Positions 33,807-42,953 of a DNA stretch of 64,000 nucleotides are shown here, piece by piece. The notes below the pieces were generated by a model. That model worked only from the letters and a program-made list of their open reading frames with translations, was not told the DNA's origin and ran no database searches. The DNA comes from an uncultured Flavobacteriaceae bacterium (lineage in GTDB: Bacteria > Bacteroidota > Bacteroidia > Flavobacteriales > Flavobacteriaceae). Location: the NCBI GenBank assembly GCA_937901915.1, contig CALGUD010000150.1, forward strand, positions 20,345 to 84,344, in the 5' to 3' direction. How positions within the stretch are numbered: position 1 is the first letter of the stretch; every line of letters starts with the position of its first letter. The position numbers were made by a program, and so were the translations under genes.

Positions 33807-33853
33807 AACTGTACTGGGAAAATTAAAAATCTTCTAATTTTTTCAGTACAGTT
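33807..33853. terminator. Bidirectional terminator-like inverted repeat between gapN and the LytTR regulator
   Basis: AACTGTACTG (33807-33816) and CAGTACAGTT (33844-33853) are perfect complements, 27 nt apart, with a T-rich loop. The right arm overlaps the last codons of the convergent regulator gene (stop at 33823). Confidence 0.45.
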
Positions 33854-34539
33854 TGTTTATAGCTTCTGCTTATAGGGAGTGCTTTATTGCTTACTTCAAT
33901 AAATTCATGGGTATAAGATTGTATTTGCTTGAGAGATATAATGAAAGACCGATGTATTCTTATAAAGCTATTAGCAGGTAGTTTAGCTTCAATATTACTG
34001 ATAGTTTCCCTTGTAGTGACTATATTGTTATGCGTGTAAATCTGAAGATAATCCCCCAGGCTTTCTACATATATGATTTCTGAAAAGTCAATTTTAACCA
34101 TTTTCCTGTCCGCCTTCACAAACATATAATCATTTTCCTGGTGATTAGATTCGGCGGCCTTAGGAACTTCATCTTTTAAATAAACATCAAAATATTTATT
34201 TAATGATTTGTACAGGCGTTCATAAGAAATAGGTTTTAGTAAATAGTCTACAGCCTCCAGGTTAAATCCGTCTACAGCATATTCCCTATACGCAGTGGTA
34301 AAAATAACCCTTATGTCTTTATTAATAGATTTTGCAAAAGAAAGCCCTGTTATTTCAGGCATATTTATATCTAAAAAAATCAGGTCTATATCCTGAGAAT
34401 TTATCACATTAAATGCCTCAATGGCATTGGAGCAGGAAGCCACAACATCGATTCTATCCATTTTAGAGAGGTGAGAGGTAATCACCTCCCTGGCCATTTT
34501 TTCATCATCAACGATGATACAGGTTGTTTTTTTATTCAT
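33823..34539 (-). CDS. LytTR-family response regulator
   Basis: A 238-residue regulator. The receiver domain has Asp11/Asp12 and phospho-acceptor Asp57 in LIFLDINMPEITG, and Lys in YLLKPISYERL. The C-terminal LytTR DNA-binding domain (from ~130) has FVKADRKMVKIDFSEIIYVE, TRETISNIEAKL and FIRIHRSFIISLKQI. It overlaps the kinase gene by 8 bp. LytTR regulators bind direct repeats; I could not identify its sites. Confidence 0.92.
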   Translation of the reverse strand: MNKKTTCIIVDDEKMAREVITSHLSKMDRIDVVASCSNAIEAFNVINSQDIDLIFLDINMPEITGLSFAKSINKDIRVIFTTAYREYAVDGFNLEAVDYLLKPISYERLYKSLNKYFDVYLKDEVPKAAESNHQENDYMFVKADRKMVKIDFSEIIYVESLGDYLQIYTHNNIVTTRETISNIEAKLPANSFIRIHRSFIISLKQIQSYTHEFIEVSNKALPISRSYKQTVLKKLEDF

Positions 34540-35587
34540 TTAGTGAGAGCTTGTTATAATTTAGCGATAAATTTACTTCAAACCAATCGGTAGTATTCTC
34601 TATTTTAAGTGTGTGATTGTCTTTGTATAATAATTGGAGTCTTTTTTTTATATTTTTTAATCCTATGCCATGAGTGTTTTCGTCATTAGGTGGATCTGAT
34701 GAATTTTTTATAGAAAGCGATAGTAACTTTTCGTCGATTTCAATATTGATAAGAATTTTTAATTTTCCATCAGTGATTTTTCCGTGTTTAAAGCTGTTCT
34801 CCACAAATGGAATTAATAACATCGGTGGTATTTTTATATCGTTACTGTATTGTGACACATCGAACTTTATACTCAAATTATCATGAAATCTCATTTTTTC
34901 GAGTTCTATATAGTCTTCAATGTGGTTTATCTCGTCTGATAAAAGAACAAAAGGTTTGTCGGACTGGTATAGTAAGTAATCCAACAGGTTGGATAGTTTT
35001 AAAATTATCTCGGGAGTTTCATTCGCTTTTTTTATAGCAAAGCCATACAATGTGTTTAATGTGTTGAAGAGAAAGTGAGGGTGAATCTGGCTCTTTAAAT
35101 AATTTAACTCCTGTTCTTTTAATTTTAATTGAGTTTCCAGGATTCTGTTTTTTAAATCTTCATTTTTAATGATTGAACTATAGTTATGCATCACTAAACT
35201 TATTGAAACCGCTACTAACACAACCAGGTATACCCCTAATATGATGAAAGGAAGTGTTTTTGTTATGGGGGATATATTGTCTGTTTTTAAGTCAGACGAA
35301 TAAGCCAAACCAAATAAAACTGAAGTTACAATTACATAAATTGAAATTATTAAAGTGGAGACACTATAAACTATAAATTGTATGTACTTTTTTGATAATA
35401 AATACCTTGGAATTATATAATAGATTGAAATATAACTGAGAGCTATAGTAACAGGCATTAAGAAAGCCGAAAATAAATATATGTATTCTGTATTGTTACT
35501 TCCGTAACCCAGAAAATAAGTATAAAAGAAATAAACACCTATCCAGAATACTATATGTAACAGAATTTTTAATAAAACTTTACCCAA
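34532..35587 (-). CDS. LytS-type membrane sensor histidine kinase
   Basis: A 351-residue kinase with four TM helices (about residues 7-25, 36-58, 70-93, 112-134), a short coiled-coil, and a His_kinase domain with QIHPHFLFNTLN (phospho-His171 by family convention). The HATPase part shows PPMLLIPFVENSFKHG and GIGLKNIKKRLQLLY. It partners the LytTR regulator immediately downstream. There is no extracellular sensor domain; sensing must be via the membrane helices. Confidence 0.9.
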   Translation of the reverse strand: MGKVLLKILLHIVFWIGVYFFYTYFLGYGSNNTEYIYLFSAFLMPVTIALSYISIYYIIPRYLLSKKYIQFIVYSVSTLIISIYVIVTSVLFGLAYSSDLKTDNISPITKTLPFIILGVYLVVLVAVSISLVMHNYSSIIKNEDLKNRILETQLKLKEQELNYLKSQIHPHFLFNTLNTLYGFAIKKANETPEIILKLSNLLDYLLYQSDKPFVLLSDEINHIEDYIELEKMRFHDNLSIKFDVSQYSNDIKIPPMLLIPFVENSFKHGKITDGKLKILINIEIDEKLLSLSIKNSSDPPNDENTHGIGLKNIKKRLQLLYKDNHTLKIENTTDWFEVNLSLNYNKLSLNE

Positions 35588-35783
35588 TGATATATTTTTA
35601 TTTACAACTGTGCAATATCTGCATTTTTATGATAATTAGATTGATTTTGAGACCAAATACAGTATTGGAATACCTTTTAACCGATTGTAGGCAGACTTTT
35701 GCTTCTAAAGGTATAAATACAGTTAAAAGCATTATCTTTTTGGTTAACTATCGAGAAAAAAAGAGAGGAGCTAAACATAGGGT

Positions 35784-35791
35784 TAGATTTG
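35784..35791 (+). promoter_or_regulatory. Probable -7 box of the TM protein / serine hydrolase pair
   Basis: TAGATTTG is an exact TAnnTTTG box, 26 bp before the ATG at 35817. Confidence 0.5.
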
Positions 35792-35816
35792 ACGCTATAA
35801 TTCTAAAACATAAATT

Positions 35817-36239
35817 ATGATAATGCTTTTACTACTACAAAAACAAAAAGGCTTTTTTACTATCCTGGGTGAGAGAATTCAGGAAGGAGGGCCTAAAACC
35901 ATGACATTATTACTCATTCTCTTCCTGGTTGGAATTGCATTAATTATCCGGAGTTTTATTCTCTACAAGAAAGGAGAAAATACAAGAAAAAATATAGTTT
36001 TAATTAATTCTATTGGTTTTTTTGCGTTGGTTTTAGGTGTGTTGGGCCATATTTCTGGGCTTATAGGTACATTCGATGAAATAGGTTCATTGGAGGCTGT
36101 TGACCATATAACTTTGGGAAATGGTATTAAACTTACCTTACTACCCATTTTTTTTGGAAGCTTTATTTTCCTTTTTACAAGGGCATTTACAATAATATTA
36201 ACCGGGATAACACCCAAAAAATACTTTGAAAATGAATAA
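35817..36239 (+). CDS. Small membrane protein, MotA/TolQ/ExbB-like
   Basis: A 140-residue protein with three predicted TM helices (~29-47, 60-82, 105-128). The pattern of a first TM, a basic loop (LYKKGENTRKN), and the Gly-rich GVLGHISGLIGTFDEIGSLE followed by a last hydrophobic stretch resembles small MotA/TolQ/ExbB proton-channel homologues, but it is shorter than those and no ExbD/TolR partner is present. It overlaps the serine hydrolase start by 8 bp, so the two are cotranscribed and translationally coupled. Family call is tentative. Confidence 0.6.
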   Translation: MIMLLLLQKQKGFFTILGERIQEGGPKTMTLLLILFLVGIALIIRSFILYKKGENTRKNIVLINSIGFFALVLGVLGHISGLIGTFDEIGSLEAVDHITLGNGIKLTLLPIFFGSFIFLFTRAFTIILTGITPKKYFENE

Positions 36240-37551
36240 ATTTATCATACTATTTGTGCTTGCTTTGTTTTCATCTATGTCAATTAAAGCACAGGAAATC
36301 AATAAAGAAAAGCTGGATAGTTTATTCACTATTCTTGAAGACAATAATAAAACCATGGGTAGTGCAGTGGTTTCAAAAGAAGGAAAAACCATTTATTCCA
36401 ATTCCATAGGATATGCATATTTTAAAGATTCAATTAAAAATTCCGGTAAAACTAAATACAGAATCGGATCTATTACCAAAATGTTCACAGCAACCTTAAT
36501 TTTTCAATTGGTTGATACAGGTAAGGTTAATTTAGATGATAAATTATCAGGCTTTTTTCCTGAAATACCAAATTCTGAAAAAATTACAATTGGTAATTTG
36601 TTAAATCATACCAGTGGATTGTTTAGTGTAAATGCCGCCAAAGATTTTAATCCGTATGTAGCATTAACGCATGAGCAAATGTTAGATAAAATGGCTTCCC
36701 ATAAACCAGTTTTTGAACCGAATATTAAAGTTGAATATAGTAATACCAACTTTATATTGTTAGGATATATACTCGAAAAAAAATATAAAAAACCATATTC
36801 TGAAATTTTGAAAGAACAAATCACTGATAAATTGGGGCTTGAAAATACGTATTATGGAGGTAAGATTGTTATAAGCAATAATGAGGCTGCTGGTTATAGT
36901 TTCACTCAAAAATGGGAAGTACAAGCTGAAACTGATATGAGCTTACCCCATGGCGCCGGAGCCATAATCTCTAATCCAAAAGATTTAACAATTTTTATTG
37001 AAGCTTTGTTTAATGGTAAGTTAATTTCTGATAGCAGTTTTAAACAAATGATAACTATTAGGGATGAAATGGGATATGGTATTGGAGGGACTAAATTTAA
37101 TGATAGGATGATTTATGGATATAGCGGAGGAATTGACGGATTTAATTCAATGTTAATTTATGACCCTACGAATAAAATTTCAGTTGCTGTTACTGCAAAT
37201 GGAAATTCGCATTCAATTGTTCAAATTGCTATTAATTTGCTTTTAGGCAGCATGGGTGAGTCATTTGATCTGCCTAGTTTTAAAACCATCCATGTGAATG
37301 AAGAAGACTTAAATCAATATGTTGGATATTACATAAGTGCAGATGCACCGTTTGATTTTATAGTAAAAATAAATGACGGTAAATTAATGGCAGGCCCGGT
37401 AGGGGATGATAATAATATTTTAAGGCCGGTAAAAGAGCATGAATTTTACCAGGAACAACATGGTGTTACTTTAAATTTTAAGCGTGAAAGTAAACAAATG
37501 GTTATGAGCCGTGGCGGTAAAACCATGATCTTTAATAAAAAAGAAGAATAA
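36232..37551 (+). CDS. Secreted serine hydrolase, class C beta-lactamase family
   Basis: A 439-residue exported protein with a signal peptide (MNKFIILFVLALFSSMSIKA). The beta-lactamase/penicillin-binding-like domain has the SxxK nucleophile in IGSITKMFTATL, the YxN motif in VEYSNTNFILLGYILE and the third motif around LPHGAGA. A small C-terminal domain (~350-439) follows. These proteins are D-Ala-D-Ala carboxypeptidases or esterases; true beta-lactamase activity cannot be assumed. The ATG at 36232 overlaps the upstream gene by 8 bp; a TTG at 36226 is less likely. Confidence 0.87.
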   Translation: MNKFIILFVLALFSSMSIKAQEINKEKLDSLFTILEDNNKTMGSAVVSKEGKTIYSNSIGYAYFKDSIKNSGKTKYRIGSITKMFTATLIFQLVDTGKVNLDDKLSGFFPEIPNSEKITIGNLLNHTSGLFSVNAAKDFNPYVALTHEQMLDKMASHKPVFEPNIKVEYSNTNFILLGYILEKKYKKPYSEILKEQITDKLGLENTYYGGKIVISNNEAAGYSFTQKWEVQAETDMSLPHGAGAIISNPKDLTIFIEALFNGKLISDSSFKQMITIRDEMGYGIGGTKFNDRMIYGYSGGIDGFNSMLIYDPTNKISVAVTANGNSHSIVQIAINLLLGSMGESFDLPSFKTIHVNEEDLNQYVGYYISADAPFDFIVKINDGKLMAGPVGDDNNILRPVKEHEFYQEQHGVTLNFKRESKQMVMSRGGKTMIFNKKEE

Positions 37552-37553
37552 AA

Positions 37554-38285
37554 TTATTTCAACGGCGGATCATAGATCAAAAACACGCAAGGCCTTTTAT
37601 GCAAATCAATATCATAATGGCTCCAAAAGCTTACTGGCTGTGTTTTAACAAACTCTGTAGCCAATGTTAAGTCGCAGGCAATACAAAGCAATGTGTTCTT
37701 GTTCAGCGTCTGTATCAGGGCTTTTAAAAGTTTGTCATTTCTGTATGGGGTTTCAATAAAAATTTGAGTCTGGTTTAACTCTTTAGACCTACGTTCCAGT
37801 TTTTTAATTTCCAGGCTTCTTTCCTGGCTTTCAATAGGAAGGTATCCGTTAAATGCAAAGCCCTGTCCGTTCATTCCGCTAGACATTAATGCCAGTAGTA
37901 TGGATGAAGGGCCAACCATAGGAACAACCTGTATATCTTTTTCATGTGCTATTTTAACTACATCGGCCCCGGGATCTGCCACTCCCGGGCATCCGGCATC
38001 GGATAATACACCTACGTCATGTCCCTGCATACACGGATTAAGGTATGATGGTAATTCCATAACATTGGTATACTTGTTAATAAGTTGTATGTTTAATTTA
38101 TTCTGGGATTTTCCGGGAGAAAGCCGTTTTATAAAAGCCCTGGCAGCTTTTTCATTTTCAGCAATATAATAATCTATACTTTCTACAGTGCGTTTAATGG
38201 AGAGCGGCAGCACTTCAAGCGGACCAATATCACCCAGGGTGGTTGGAATAAGGTATAGAGCTCCTTTGTCGCTATTAGGGACCAT
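37554..38285 (-). CDS. Tetrapyrrole-methylase-family SAM methyltransferase, RsmI-like
   Basis: A 243-residue SAM-dependent methyltransferase of the RsmI group, which 2'-O-methylates C1402 of 16S rRNA in other bacteria. Visible motifs: LYLIPTTLGDIGP near the start, GVLSDAGCPGVADPG, VVPMVGPSSILLALMSSG, and IFIETPYRN. It differs from canonical RsmI in its first motif, and many Bacteroidota carry such a second copy, so the target may not be C1402. Third in the minus-strand line dnaA, phosphatase, methyltransferase; convergent with the serine hydrolase, 2 bp apart. Confidence 0.82.
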   Translation of the reverse strand: MVPNSDKGALYLIPTTLGDIGPLEVLPLSIKRTVESIDYYIAENEKAARAFIKRLSPGKSQNKLNIQLINKYTNVMELPSYLNPCMQGHDVGVLSDAGCPGVADPGADVVKIAHEKDIQVVPMVGPSSILLALMSSGMNGQGFAFNGYLPIESQERSLEIKKLERRSKELNQTQIFIETPYRNDKLLKALIQTLNKNTLLCIACDLTLATEFVKTQPVSFWSHYDIDLHKRPCVFLIYDPPLK

Positions 38286-38364
38286 ATTAGGTAAGTTTAG
38301 GTTAAATTCAGGTAAATATAATTATTCTAATCTATTTTGCAATGCAAAATGTGTAGGTAATTAA

Positions 38365-38823
38365 TTATGATCCAATTCTTTCTACCAAAATACCGCAGGC
38401 TTCATTCAGCATTTTGTAAACATTTTCAAATCCGTTGCCACCACCGTAATAAGGGTCTGGCACATCATTGTTTTCACCGGGATTGAGGAGGTTTAATATA
38501 AGTTCTACTTTATTTTTATCGTCTTCGTTCCTGGCTAAGCTAAGAATGTCGTAGTAATTACTTTTATCCATGGCAAAAATCAGGTCAAACTCGTCAAAAT
38601 CAGAAGCCTTAAACTGCCTTCCCCTTTGAGAAGTTATATCTATACCATATGTTTTTGCTATTTGTACTGACCTAATATCCGGAGGTTCACCTATATGATA
38701 ATTGGAAGTGCCGGCAGAATCAACAAAGATATCAAGGTGTGAGGTTTTTTGTTTTAAAATACCCTCTGCTAAAGGAGAGCGACAAATATTACCAAGACAT
38801 ACCATTAAAACCTTAACCTGCAT
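38365..38823 (-). CDS. Low-molecular-weight protein-tyrosine phosphatase
   Basis: A 152-residue phosphatase. The P-loop is VCLGNICRSP (residues ~8-17), with nucleophilic Cys and Arg, and the general acid is Asp in PDPYYGG (near residue 120). It lies 1 bp after dnaA and is cotranscribed with it, an arrangement common in flavobacteria. Substrate unknown; could be a tyrosine or arginine phosphatase. Confidence 0.92.
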   Translation of the reverse strand: MQVKVLMVCLGNICRSPLAEGILKQKTSHLDIFVDSAGTSNYHIGEPPDIRSVQIAKTYGIDITSQRGRQFKASDFDEFDLIFAMDKSNYYDILSLARNEDDKNKVELILNLLNPGENNDVPDPYYGGGNGFENVYKMLNEACGILVERIGS

Positions 38824-38824
38824 T

Positions 38825-40252
38825 TTACTGGGAGAGCTTTTTGCTTAAATCTTCTATATATTTTCTGAATTGTTTGTCGGTTTCACAAAGATTGTCAACC
38901 GTTTTACAAGCATGGAGAACGGTAGCATGGTCTCTTTTGCCTATTTGTGAGCCAATGCTTGCAAGGGATGCTTTTGTATATTTTTTTGCAAAGAACATGG
39001 CCAGTTGTCTTGCTTGTACTATGTGTCTTTTCCTGGTTTTGGATTGAAGGGTAGATACATCCATCTGGAAATAATCAGATACTACTTTCTGTATATAATC
39101 TATAGAAACCTCACGCTTAGTATTCTTAACAAATTTTTCTACAATCTGTTGGGCGAGTTCAATAGTCACTTCCCTTTTGTTAAAAGAAGACTGGGCAATA
39201 AGCGAAATTACTGCTCCTTCAAGTTCCCTTACGTTTGTTTTAATATTTTTAGCAACATATTCAATAATGTCATCCGGCATTTCTACACCATCCCTGTACA
39301 GTTTGTTACGCAGTATAGAAACCCTGGTTTCATAATCAGGATTATGTAACTCAGCCGAAAGTCCCCATTTAAACCTGGACAATAGCCGTTGTTCAATGTC
39401 CTGCATATCTACAGGTGCCTTATCTGAAGTTAAAATAACTTGTTTGCCATTTTGGTGTAAATGGTTAAAAATATGAAAGAATACATCCTGTGTACCTGAT
39501 TTACCGGACAGGAATTGTACATCATCTATAATTAAAATATCTATGAGTTGATAAAAATGAATAAAATCATTCCGGGTATTTTTCTTAACAGATTCAATAT
39601 ATTGCTGTGTGAATTTCTCAGCGGAAATATAAAGTACTGTTTTCTCGGGGTATTTATCTTTGATTTCAACTCCAATTGCATGGGCGAGGTGGGTTTTCCC
39701 TAATCCTACACCACCAAAAATCAGCAGGGGATTAAAGGATGTCCCTCCAGGTTTATTGGCAACGGCCATTCCTGCAGAGCGGGCAAGCCTGTTTGAGTCT
39801 CCTTCAAGAAAATTGTCGAAATTATAATTTGGGTTTAACTGTGATTCAATTTTAATGTTCCTGATTCCGGGGATGATGAACGGATTTTTTAATTCCGGAT
39901 TTTTATGCTTAATAGGAACATCAAGTTCCTGGGGTTGTACACTACCGCGATTGTTACTTGGGATTTTTTCAGTAAAAGGAAGTTTATTTCCGTATGTGTT
40001 TTCCATTCGGATAACATATACCAGTTTTGCCCCTTCGCCCAGTTCACGAATGAGCGCCACTTTTAATAACTTAACATAATGTTCTTCCAGCCATTCGTAA
40101 AAAAATTTACTGGGAACCTGAATACTCAATGCGTTCTCAGCAAGCTTAACTGACTTAATGGGTTCGAACCATGTTTTATATGCCTGTGGTTGTATGTTAT
40201 CTTTTATAAAAGAGAGACAATTTTCCCATACTGATTCCGCAGTCAAACTCAT
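38825..40252 (-). CDS. dnaA: Chromosomal replication initiator protein
   Basis: A 475-residue AAA+ initiator that binds DnaA boxes and opens the origin. Visible parts: N-terminal domain I (WENCLSFIKDNIQPQAYKTW), a short linker, Walker A GGVGLGKTHLAHAIG, Walker B ILIIDDVQFLSGK, sensor LLSRFKWGL and the C-terminal DNA-binding domain with KRDHATVLHACKTV. It is divergent from a thioesterase gene. The 200-bp gap upstream has no convincing DnaA box cluster, so the origin is probably not here. Confidence 0.96.
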   Translation of the reverse strand: MSLTAESVWENCLSFIKDNIQPQAYKTWFEPIKSVKLAENALSIQVPSKFFYEWLEEHYVKLLKVALIRELGEGAKLVYVIRMENTYGNKLPFTEKIPSNNRGSVQPQELDVPIKHKNPELKNPFIIPGIRNIKIESQLNPNYNFDNFLEGDSNRLARSAGMAVANKPGGTSFNPLLIFGGVGLGKTHLAHAIGVEIKDKYPEKTVLYISAEKFTQQYIESVKKNTRNDFIHFYQLIDILIIDDVQFLSGKSGTQDVFFHIFNHLHQNGKQVILTSDKAPVDMQDIEQRLLSRFKWGLSAELHNPDYETRVSILRNKLYRDGVEMPDDIIEYVAKNIKTNVRELEGAVISLIAQSSFNKREVTIELAQQIVEKFVKNTKREVSIDYIQKVVSDYFQMDVSTLQSKTRKRHIVQARQLAMFFAKKYTKASLASIGSQIGKRDHATVLHACKTVDNLCETDKQFRKYIEDLSKKLSQ

Positions 40253-40451
40253 TATTAGTGTAAATTTTTTTGTTAATTAGGTGATTGAAAGAGAAAATTT
40301 GCAATCCTTTCATAATAATATTAAGCCGAACAAATATGTGAACAAAAAACTGAAAAAAAAAATGAAATAGGGGTTGAATTTCTTATTTTTTTTTCTCATG
40401 CCTGTTCATGTTAAATTCACATTCTCTTAACACGCAAATTACAAATAAAAA

Positions 40452-40856
40452 ATGAAAAAAAGTAGCAAAACTAAAATTAGAATCAGATATGGTGAAACTG
40501 ACCAGATGGGGGTGGTGTATCATGGTAACTACCCTCAGTATCTGGAAATTGGAAGGATTGAATGGTTACGTGATATGGGAATATCATACAAATCAATGGA
40601 AGAATCGGGAGTTATGCTGCCGGTGATTTCGATATCTATAAAATACATAAAATCAGCTAAGTATGATGATGTCCTTGAAGTAATAACTAAACTCCAAAAA
40701 GACCCTGTTGTAAAAATTGAATTTGATTATGAAATTATCAATGAAAAGAAGGAATTAATTGCCACTGCAAACACAGTTTTAGCTTTTATAGACAAAAAAA
40801 CCCAAAGACCTATAAAATGTCCCGATTACATTTTGAATAAGATTAACAGTAAATAG
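40452..40856 (+). CDS. Acyl-CoA thioesterase, 4HBT/YbgC family
   Basis: A 134-residue hot-dog-fold thioesterase. The active-site segment GETDQMGVVYHGNYPQYLEI contains the catalytic Asp and the HGNY motif, followed by RIEWLRDMGISY. Cytoplasmic, probably hydrolyses short or medium acyl-CoA. Divergent from dnaA and convergent with the YigZ gene (2 bp apart). Confidence 0.88.
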   Translation: MKKSSKTKIRIRYGETDQMGVVYHGNYPQYLEIGRIEWLRDMGISYKSMEESGVMLPVISISIKYIKSAKYDDVLEVITKLQKDPVVKIEFDYEIINEKKELIATANTVLAFIDKKTQRPIKCPDYILNKINSK

Positions 40857-40858
40857 CT

Positions 40859-41473
40859 TTAATCTGTTAGGGATTTTATATGTAGCCCATAAATGGCTTT
40901 CAAAATTGTTAATATGTTATTAGCTTCTTTTTTTCTGACAGAAATGGTGACCTGGCAATCCATCGCCATTTTTTGATGAATGATATCAAGTCTTTTTTCC
41001 TTGATAACCCGCATAACTTTGTGTATGTTTTCGTAATCTGTAACTATTAAAAAGTTTGTATTTATAGTTTTTTCAACTATATCAGAAACTTCCAATGCCA
41101 TTTTCGATGCAGTTTTATAGGCATTCATAAGTCCGCCGACACCCAATTTAACCCCTCCGTAATACCGGACAACTACTATTAATATATCTGTTATACCATA
41201 AGCCTGTATCTGCCCGTATATAGGATGGCCGGCAGAATTTCCGGGTTCACCGTCATCATTAACCCTGTATTGTATCTCATCCTTTCCTAATTGCCATGCG
41301 TAACACCAATGCCTGGCAGCATGGTGTTTCTTTTTAAGGTGATCAATATGAAGTTTAATTTCTTCTTCATTTTGTACCGGAAAAGCATATCCTAAAAACT
41401 TACTGTTCTTCTCTTTAAACAGAACTTCTTCAGATGGCTTGCATAGTGTTTTATATGTATCGTTGTCCTCCAA
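40859..41473 (-). CDS. YigZ/IMPACT family protein
   Basis: A 204-residue protein of the UPF0029/IMPACT family. It has the family signature NDDGEPGNSAGHPIYGQIQA and VVVRYYGGVKLGVGGL, with a C-terminal ACT-like domain (DYENIHKVMRVIKEK). Function poorly defined; IMPACT proteins bind ribosome- or Gcn1-linked partners in eukaryotes. Last gene in the ribD-HAD-DMT-yigZ minus-strand operon. Confidence 0.88.
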   Translation of the reverse strand: MEDNDTYKTLCKPSEEVLFKEKNSKFLGYAFPVQNEEEIKLHIDHLKKKHHAARHWCYAWQLGKDEIQYRVNDDGEPGNSAGHPIYGQIQAYGITDILIVVVRYYGGVKLGVGGLMNAYKTASKMALEVSDIVEKTINTNFLIVTDYENIHKVMRVIKEKRLDIIHQKMAMDCQVTISVRKKEANNILTILKAIYGLHIKSLTD

Positions 41474-41478
41474 AATTA

Positions 41479-42342
41479 TTATGACATAGCTACTAAAAAT
41501 ATACTTAAAACGGCTATGAATATACCTACTATGTTCTTTACATTAAGCCTTTCTTTAAAAAATATAATACCCATTAACGTAGTAAGCGTTACAATTGCAA
41601 CGTTATTAATAGTAAATACTGTAGAACTGTCTAATGTTTCACTTCCGAGCGCCATAATTAAAAAAGTAATAGAATAGTAGTTAAATATCCCCAGGCAAAT
41701 ACCTGCAATGATATTTTTTCCCGTGACCTTTTCATTTTTTTTCAATATGTTGAAAGCAAGTATTAAGAGCCCAACTATGGCGGCAAAAGCAAAAATGGTT
41801 GCTGAGAATAACGGAATTTCCCCTTTGCCAACATAATTAACTTCAAGGTATTTTAAACTGGTATCAATAGTTCCTGATCCTAAAAAAAGCAAAACAGGGT
41901 AGAGAAGGGTTCCTCTTTTTATGTGTATTCCATCTTTTCTGACGGATACAAGATAAACAGCAGTCAAAGCCAGGACAATACCGGTTATTTTAATCGCGGG
42001 CAGTTCTTCACCATAAACCAGAACAGCAAAAATAATTGGCACAACAACCGACATTTTCGCGGCAACCGAAGCAACGGAGAGGCCATTTTGCTGGGCAGTA
42101 ATTGCCATGATATTAAATATAAAAATAAACAATACTCCCAATAAGACCGCTCCGGTAAACCAGGGCATTTCTATAATTTTATTTACTGTAAACGGTTTTG
42201 AATAGGAGGCCAGACCACAAATACACGCTATCACATAATTAACAACAATGGCTTGCAATACATTGATGTTGAATTTTGCGAAAAGCTTAAATATAACAAA
42301 AAGAAGCGTGGCTAATAATATGCTTACTATTAAGTATATCAA
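41479..42342 (-). CDS. EamA/DMT-superfamily transporter
   Basis: A 287-residue inner-membrane protein with ten predicted TM helices in two repeated EamA halves (SVASVAAKMSVVVPIIFAVL and TIDTSLKYLEV regions). Probably exports or imports a small metabolite; substrate unknown. It overlaps the upstream HAD gene by 4 bp (ATGA). Confidence 0.85.
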   Translation of the reverse strand: MIYLIVSILLATLLFVIFKLFAKFNINVLQAIVVNYVIACICGLASYSKPFTVNKIIEMPWFTGAVLLGVLFIFIFNIMAITAQQNGLSVASVAAKMSVVVPIIFAVLVYGEELPAIKITGIVLALTAVYLVSVRKDGIHIKRGTLLYPVLLFLGSGTIDTSLKYLEVNYVGKGEIPLFSATIFAFAAIVGLLILAFNILKKNEKVTGKNIIAGICLGIFNYYSITFLIMALGSETLDSSTVFTINNVAIVTLTTLMGIIFFKERLNVKNIVGIFIAVLSIFLVAMS

Positions 42343-42953
42343 AATTTTATATTTTGATTAAAAAGATCAGTTATATCATCGGTTCCGGGAATAAGGTTCC
42401 AGACCTGCATTCCCAGTTTTTTAGCTGTAACAGTATTTTCTTTCATATCGTCTATAAACAAAGTTTCCTCAGGAATTAGTTTATTTTCCTTTAAAACAAA
42501 TTCATAAATATTTAAATCTGGTTTTCTAAAACTAATTTCATGCGATAAATAGAATTTTTCAAAACAATCCTTAAAACGATTAAAACGGTGTGGCAACATA
42601 GTCTTTTCTACATAGTGGATATGAATATCGTTTGTATTGCTTAACAAGAAAAGCCTATACTTTTTTTTAAGGGCAAGCATTTCAATAAATTTCAGCCTGT
42701 ATTCAGGAAAATCAAGTATAATGGCATTCCATGCATTGATTAACTCTTCTTTATTTGCTTTACGGAAAATTTTTGAATAGAAATTTATAAATTGATCAGA
42801 AGACAAAATACCTTTTTCAAATTCTTTGTTAACCGTATCCATTTCGGCATTAATTTCAAACGCTCCGAATTTGTTTGTTAATTCCCTTACAGTGGCGGGC
42901 TTATCTAAATTGATAAAAATATCGCCAAAATCAAAAATGATATTTTTAATCAT
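42339..42953 (-). CDS. HAD-family hydrolase
   Basis: A 204-residue haloacid-dehalogenase-like phosphatase: motif I IIFDFGDIFINLD, motif II LFLLSNTNDIH, motif III Lys in FRKPDLNIYE and motif IV LFIDDMKENTVTAKKLGM. The small helical cap places it with the HAD-IA group. Directly downstream of ribD (8-bp overlap), so it may be the missing phosphatase acting on a riboflavin pathway intermediate, a role HAD enzymes have elsewhere; this is inference. Confidence 0.88.
   Translation of the reverse strand: MIKNIIFDFGDIFINLDKPATVRELTNKFGAFEINAEMDTVNKEFEKGILSSDQFINFYSKIFRKANKEELINAWNAIILDFPEYRLKFIEMLALKKKYRLFLLSNTNDIHIHYVEKTMLPHRFNRFKDCFEKFYLSHEISFRKPDLNIYEFVLKENKLIPEETLFIDDMKENTVTAKKLGMQVWNLIPGTDDITDLFNQNIKF

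Noticed and set aside
35587..35820. 77-codon plus-strand frame between the LytS-type kinase and the MotA-like gene
   Set aside because: No recognisable features, begins at the kinase start codon on the other strand, and the promoter box at 35784 lies inside it; looks like chance frame in the intergenic region.
40253..40451. Replication origin next to dnaA
   Set aside because: No cluster of TTATCCACA-like boxes; one TGTGAACAA (two mismatches) is not enough.
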